Assembly (NCBI GenBank): GCA_001643675.2
Contig: LSRY02000009.1
Location: 1,311,501-1,375,500, forward strand
Reading direction: 5' to 3'
Source: Monocercomonoides exilis
Taxonomy: Eukaryota; Preaxostyla; Oxymonadida; Polymastigidae
DNA length: 64,000 nucleotides
Notes under the pieces: generated by a model
Databases searched by the model: none
What the model was told of the DNA's origin: nothing
The model's input: only the letters and a program-made list of their open reading frames with translations
Translations under genes and position numbers: made by a program
Shown: piece after piece, positions 58,977 through 64,000 of the stretch
Layout: every line of letters begins with the position of its first letter
How positions within the stretch are numbered: the first letter of the stretch is position 1

Positions 58977-59570
58977 TTATCCTGTCACATTCTCTGATTT
59001 CATTCGCTCCGCCATCCGAAAACCAAATCTTCCTTGTAGCCTGGTTGTTCTCGCCTCCTGTGAAGCCTTCGCTATAAGGAGCAGCGCATCAGCACCCCTT
59101 CGTGCACTTTCCCGATGAGGGTCTGAGTTTGCCAAGCTCAGAAGCTGAGCCTTGAAAGCCTGAAACAAACACGGCTCTATCCTATATCCCGCAGAATCCA
59201 ACGCATCATTAAACCAATTGGCTGATTTTTGGCAGAGGGGAGGCGCTGGCAGCAACACTGGGCTGAGATCCTGAATCATTAATTCTTGTTCAAAACTTTC
59301 TTTAGCAAAGGCAGGAAGTTGAAGATCAAAAATGGATTTATTTGGTTCCTGACTGAAAATGCTATTAAAAACAACTGCAGACATTTCATGCATGTCTGAG
59401 TCTCTCTCTTCATCTGCGCTTTTTTCTTCTGTTGCTTTAACTACTGTATCTGGAAGACTTGATTGAGAAGTTACCAACACAAAAGAAGGAATTGGTGGAA
59501 GGAGCGTTTGGACCCCAAGCTGGCTTTGAACCCCATTTGGCGGTGAGGCTGCTTCGGTTGCCTATGTAAG
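58977..59570 (-). CDS. gag-like ORF of the DIRS element
   Basis: The minus frame ends in TGA at 58977. It is open upstream to near 59570 through a TAG (GVQSQLGVQTLLPPIPSFV, then LVTSQSSLPDTVVKATEE). It contains FDLQLPAFAKESFEQELMI and GADALLLIAKASQEARTTRL, a helical composition seen in the first ORF of DIRS-type elements. No zinc knuckle was seen. Position at the 5' end of the element supports a gag-like role. Confidence 0.45.
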
Positions 59571-59702
59571 TCCAGTTGTTTGCGGGAAAAATGGTGATTG
59601 CATCATTTATCCGATCTTGGCAACTACCCATAGATCGTGGTTCTCAATGAAAAGAGAAGGAATTGATAAAAGATTTTCTTTTCAATAAAGGTGCTTATGC
59701 AC

Positions 59703-60980
59703 ATTTATTATTCTTTCATTCACGGATGCTAACAGGCCTCGGAACTCGACTGAAGGGAAAAGGATGATTAATTATTCTGTTCGGAATTTTCTTTTCAACA
59801 TTCGGCAGAGAAGGCAATTTGGCTCAAGAATTGTCTCTATTGAAAAACACGAAACAGAGGGACAAACGGTGCATCTGCTTCTCGAAACAGCACTCAGCGT
59901 TCATATGCTTTCCACAACTCATGTTGTACCAGTGCTTCGCTTTCAACTCGTTACAATGAACGCTTATTTCTCCCATCTTCCGATGAATTGTCGAATCAGA
60001 TACATTCCTCTCAATTCACTGTATCCTATCGGTTCAAACCAACTTTTCTTTTGATGACTATCTTCTCAACAAATGACAACACGAAACAATTTGAAGCAGT
60101 TAAGTTGCTGAACAAAAGTTCTGTTTTTCACAAAAAGCCACAGCTGTCCTGCTTTGTTTCTCTCCTTATCACTCGAATCCCTTTCAGTTCACCTCTGTTA
60201 AAACTTCATTAGTTTCAAGCAGGTGCAAATCGCTGAAACAATAACTTCCGTTTGCTGTTTCAACGCTTTTCCAGTGACTAATGCAAGAACAGCTATGAAA
60301 CCTTTTTCATCTTCCTATGATTTAAAAGATAATAGTTTAATCATTAATCCAACAAAAGCCGCTCAACTTCAGATTTCTTTTATCACCCATTAATTGTGTT
60401 TCATAATTGGCATCTTGCATCAGTTGATTTTCAGTGAAAAAGATAGGTCATTTAACTTGACTGAAGGAAAAAAAAGACTGCATGAAATGAATATTGACAA
60501 CACTGCTTTTAAAAGCACTATTTGATATTTATAAGCAAATCTGAACAGAATTTGTATGTTGTAAAAAAAAACATAATACTGTTATTGAATTTGTTTTTTG
60601 TTTTTGTTTTTGGTTTGACAGTGATTGTTGTGCATTATCGTATTAGCAAGCAATGCTCATATCTATGTTTCTTTTTAGAATTTTGAAAGTTAAAAAAAAA
60701 ACACTCGACACAGGTTTTTTCTTTCTACCGACACCATTCGTCAAAAAAAGATCCTTGTCGCAAAGGCCAAGTTAAAAATGCGAAAGTGATTAAAAACAGA
60801 AATTGAAGAATCCACACAAAATGCAAACATCACTCAATGCCAAAAAAGCCATTTCCACTTTTTTTTGTGCATCCTCGTTTTCTTCCTTGTTCAATGCAAC
60901 TTTCAAAAGGCATTTCACTCAATTTCATAGTAGGTCGTCGTTGATAAAATTATATATCATACGCCAAAAAAAAAATTGAA
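59703..60980. other. No assigned gene
   Basis: A plus-strand frame (59764-60054, TGA stop) reads VHLLLETALSVHMLSTTHVV without a recognised domain. 60230-60980 is AT-rich. GGCCTTTGCGACA in reverse complement at about 60758 recalls 10683. Confidence 0.4.
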
Positions 60981-61962
60981 GGGTTACACTTTTTCTCTGA
61001 CCTATATTTTAACCCCCAACCTTTTTTCTGAGAAGCTGGATACGGCTTAATACAAGCTCGTAGCCAACGAAAAATAACTAGAAATGTTTATTTTAATATA
61101 TTTAACTTATGCAGCAATAATTTTGTAACGAATTTTTTTTTCTTGGAGATCTCTGTATTTTTAAATTGTATTTTTTGATCATTAAATTGATGGTCTTTCC
61201 ATGAATATTACATTCTTGAAGTTTTAAGCAACATCAACATTACACATCATATCATTTTTATTATTTTTATAACTTTTCACATTTCACAAGTTTCTTTTTC
61301 ACTTGTTTTCTCATTTCATCCACTTTTCGAAAAAATGCTATTATTGATAGTTTTAAGAACAATTTTTTAATTTCAAAAGCATTTCATTTTAAACTCAATA
61401 CACAGTTGTACACTCACTTAATTTTTTACCAAATATATGTGATTGTTTTTTAAAATCAAAACTGCTGAAATTGATGTTTTTCATCTTTATGTTTGAAATC
61501 AAATATGCAAAACTTTTTTGTACATCAAAGTTATTAACATTTTTAAATATACTAAGGATAATCAAAAAAGTTTTCAAAAAATTCATCATTCTTTAAAATT
61601 TTTCATTTTTTCAAAAAGTGAATGAAATGAGAAAACAAGTGAAAAAGAAACAAGTGAAATGTGAAAAGTTATCAAAGAAATAAAAAGGATATGAGGTGTA
61701 ATGATGGTGTAGCTTAAAACTTCCAGAATGTTATATTCATGGAAAGACCATCAATTCAATGATCAAAAAATAAAATTAAAAAATACAGAGATCTCAAAGT
61801 TAAAAATTTTTCGTTAAAAATTTTTTTCTGTAAAATTTAAATTTATTAAAATAAACATTTCTAGTAATTTTTTGTTAGCTACAAGCTTGTATTAAGAAGT
61901 AGCCAGCTCCACAAAAAAAAAGGTTGGGGGTTAAAATATAGGTCGGAGAAAAAGTGTAACCC
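60981..61962. mobile_element. Foldback element with about 357-bp terminal inverted repeats
   Basis: Arms 60981-61337 and 61604-61962 are inverted copies with roughly 85-90% identity, starting GGGTTACACTTTTTCTC and ending in its complement. The 266-bp spacer codes nothing recognisable. Typical of a non-autonomous (MITE/foldback) DNA transposon. A clean target-site duplication was not found (flanks TTGAA and AATTC). Confidence 0.8.
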
Positions 61963-62788
61963 AATTCACAAAGATCAACCTATAATCTCTCATCCTTTCC
62001 CTCTTTTTTGTTTCCTTCTTCAACAATCATCCTGATAAATCTATTTTTCAAAGAAATATCTGAAAAATAAAGATGGCCTCTCAATTTTTTTGTGTTTTTA
62101 TATCCAACATGCTTCAGCAACATTGAGGATTTTTCAAAAGGATATTTGTTAAATTCATTCAATTTGTGATTTTCATCAAATTCTTCATTCCAGAAAAATT
62201 GCTTCAATTCTTCTTTGACCATATTCTTCAGCATTCCATTCATCTTCTCCTTCAGCAGACTTTTTTCTTCTTCTGAAAAATCCAGTTCAGGAAACATTTC
62301 TTTAAAAAAATCAAATAATTAAAAGCAGTCTTCAATCCCTTGAATAAATCAATTGCACGCATGTAAAACTTGTTCCATATCTATCATCTCCAATATGTTC
62401 AAAAAGCAATGTGAATAGAAAGAGTTTATGATAATCCATTCATTGAAAAACAAAGGAATGAAAAAGAGAAAAAATGGATGAAATGAAAATACTGATAACA
62501 GGCATGAAAAAAACCATAGCTCACACCACTCTTTCATGAATTGTAATTCAGACAAGAAAATATTACGAAATGCAAAAGAAAATTCTTTCAAGTTCTTTGC
62601 AATAGATGTTTTGATCGAATAATTAACAAGAATCTAGTGCATGAAAAAATGACTACATTTTGCACAGTTGCTATCCATATTCTCTTTCCAAACTCAATGT
62701 GTTTTTCTGAAAGGTGGAGACAGGATTCAATAACTATTTGTCAGATTCTCTGGATTAAAGAATGGTGCAAATGGAACTATCTTCATTA
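61963..62788 (-). other. Short unassigned ORF region
   Basis: The minus frame 61980-62297 (ATG at 62297) reads MFPELDFSEEEKSLLKEKMN and FPFEKSSMLLKHVGYKN-like text, a charged helical protein of 105 residues ending in TAG at 61980. Read as glutamine it would enter the foldback element. No family recognised. The rest of the stretch is AT-rich. Confidence 0.3.
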
Positions 62789-63774
62789 GGTGAGTATTTT
62801 TATTGGCACCAGTTTTTTTATTGGCACCAAAAATTATTTTCATTATCTTCATTTCATTAAAGCTCATAAAATCTGTTTCATAACATAAGTACAATAAACA
62901 TATAAAAATTAAGCTACACGTCAAATATTTTTTCAAAAAACATTCTCAGAAAAACGATCTAATAATTTTTAACTTTTATATTTCGATCAATACTTTGCTC
63001 GTATTTTCTTGACTGATTGTTGTTTCGAGTTTTTGATCACGGTATTTACAAAAACAACTGTATTTTCCGTATTTGTTACTTATTCATTATATTTTGAATC
63101 ATTTATTTAAGTGTATTTTTGCATTTCACCATTTTTGTTAAAACATGCAAAATAAAGTAAATGTGTTTGCCTTGTCAAAAAATGTCAAAAGATATATGTA
63201 AAATAATCTTTGTTGAATATCGAACATGTTTTGAAAACGATTATATATTCAAAATTAAAAAGAAATCAAAGGATCATGTATATTAAAGAATTGCATTTAT
63301 TAAAGTAATGAAAAATTGGCAATTATCAAATACCAAGGATTAATTTATAAATACACCTTTTATATATTTTCAACCTCATGTGAATCAATAAAACAAACAC
63401 ATTTACTTTATTTTGCATGTTTTAACAAAAATGGTGAAATGCAAAAATACACTTAAATAAATGATTCAAAATATAATGAATAAGTAACAAATACGGAAAA
63501 TACAGTTGTTTTTGTAAATACCGTGATCAAAAACTCGAAACAACAATCAGTCAAGAAAATACGAGCAAAGTATTGATCGAAATATAAAAGTTAAAAATTA
63601 TTAGATCGTTTTTCTGAGAATGTTTTTTGAAAAAATATTTGACGTGTAGCTTAATTTTTATATGTTTATTGTACTTATGTTATGAAACAGATTTTATGAG
63701 CTTTAATGAAATGAAGATAATGAAAATAATTTTTGGTGCCAATAAAAAAACTGGTGCCAATAAAAATACTCACC
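62789..63774. mobile_element. Foldback element with perfect 381-bp inverted repeats and TA target duplication
   Basis: Arms 62789-63169 and 63394-63774 appear identical in inverse orientation. The element begins GGTGAGTATTTTTATTGGCA and ends in its complement. TA flanks both ends (62787-62788 and 63775-63776), as after insertion by a Tc1/mariner-type transposase. The spacer is 224 bp. The two open frames in the arms (62727-62936 minus, 63627-63812 plus) are the same sequence and are not taken as genes. Confidence 0.85.
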
Positions 63775-64000
63775 TATTATTGGGCATCAAAGAATACAAA
63801 CAAAAAGTTTGAACTTTTTTCAACTTTATTGTGATAATTGATTGGACGCGCATGTGATAAAATCAACACATCAATTTTCAAAAACAAAATTTTCATCATC
63901 ATTAAAAACGTCACATTAAAGATTTGTTCAAATTTTGTTGGAAATATGCAATATCAAAAATCCATTTTTTTTAAACAAGGAATATTTAGCTCAAAGAAAA

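Larger units (their letters stand above)
55325..59702 (-). mobile_element. DIRS-like tyrosine-recombinase retroelement, decayed
   Basis: Left terminus 55325-55424 and right terminus about 59625-59702 are inverted: GAGAAGGAATTGAT, then GATTTTCTT and GTGCTTATGCAC on the right match the reverse complement on the left. The left end additionally carries the opposite orientation (GAGAAGGAATTGATGTTCG), making it a self-complementary foldback. This fits the inverted termini and internal complementary region known for DIRS elements. Gene order on the minus strand is gag-like, RT, RNase H, tyrosine recombinase, as in DIRS. Frames are interrupted by TGA and shifts, so this copy looks inactive. The AT-rich host sequence changes to about 45% GC inside the element. 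Confidence 0.75.

Noticed and set aside
62727-62936. Small ORF with signal-peptide-like start, repeated at 63627-63812
   Set aside because: Both copies are the same sequence in the two arms of the foldback element; no independent evidence of coding.

Overview
The window looks like nuclear DNA of an AT-rich, intron-bearing protist. The best fit is an oxymonad-type metamonad (Preaxostyla, for example a Streblomastix-like termite-gut flagellate). Three things support this: (i) many reading frames continue uninterrupted only if TAA and TAG are read as glutamine and TGA is the stop; (ii) there are many fragments of one family of secreted or membrane beta-helix proteins with CG-x4-PC signatures, one with a transmembrane segment and a kinase-like C-terminus; (iii) there are eukaryotic transposons (a DIRS-like tyrosine-recombinase retroelement, a Merlin-type DDE element, a DDE transposase joined to a ubiquitin protease) and short GT..AG introns. 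Point (i) is read from the sequence, (ii) and (iii) rest on family knowledge, and the organism name is an inference.

Layout. 1-19 kb is mostly purine/pyrimidine-skewed low-complexity DNA (GAA/TTC runs) alternating with very AT-rich blocks. It carries a GT25-like membrane glycosyltransferase (3.8-4.7 kb), an unknown ORF (4.9-5.5 kb), broken coiled-coil/helical coding (6.5-7.8 kb), a decayed beta-helix gene (8.2-9.5 kb) and a short ORF with four in-frame TAA/TAG codons (13.5-14.0 kb). At 19.2-21.3 kb lies a ubiquitin-specific-protease (USP) gene. At 21.9-23.8 kb is a frameshifted beta-helix gene.

28.4-43.5 kb is the most structured part: a 15-kb block bounded by about 0.5-kb inverted copies of a foldback sequence. 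It holds a three-exon USP+DDE transposase gene, beta-helix pseudogenes, a Merlin transposase with an unusual Lys/Glu-rich tail, and a beta-helix/TM/kinase-like pseudogene. A GC-rich 138-nt segment that folds well lies in the right arm and may be an RNA gene. An inner inverted repeat of about 0.85 kb (32.85-33.70 / 41.14-42.00) shows that part of the block arose by inverted duplication.

43.5-52 kb is again low-complexity DNA with one long charged/coiled-coil coding region (46.9-49.4 kb) that strongly shows the altered code. 52.3-54.6 kb is a beta-helix gene on the minus strand. 55.3-59.7 kb is a decayed DIRS-like retroelement (gag-like, RT, RNase H, tyrosine recombinase) with inverted terminal sequences; a lone related terminus lies at 51.3 kb. 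61.0-62.0 and 62.8-63.8 kb are two non-autonomous foldback elements of about 980 bp; the second has TA target-site duplications.

Many reading-frame breaks coincide with A or T homopolymers, and in-frame TGA codons recur. The window therefore mixes real gene decay with possible homopolymer errors in the assembly. No tRNA, rRNA or CRISPR was seen.
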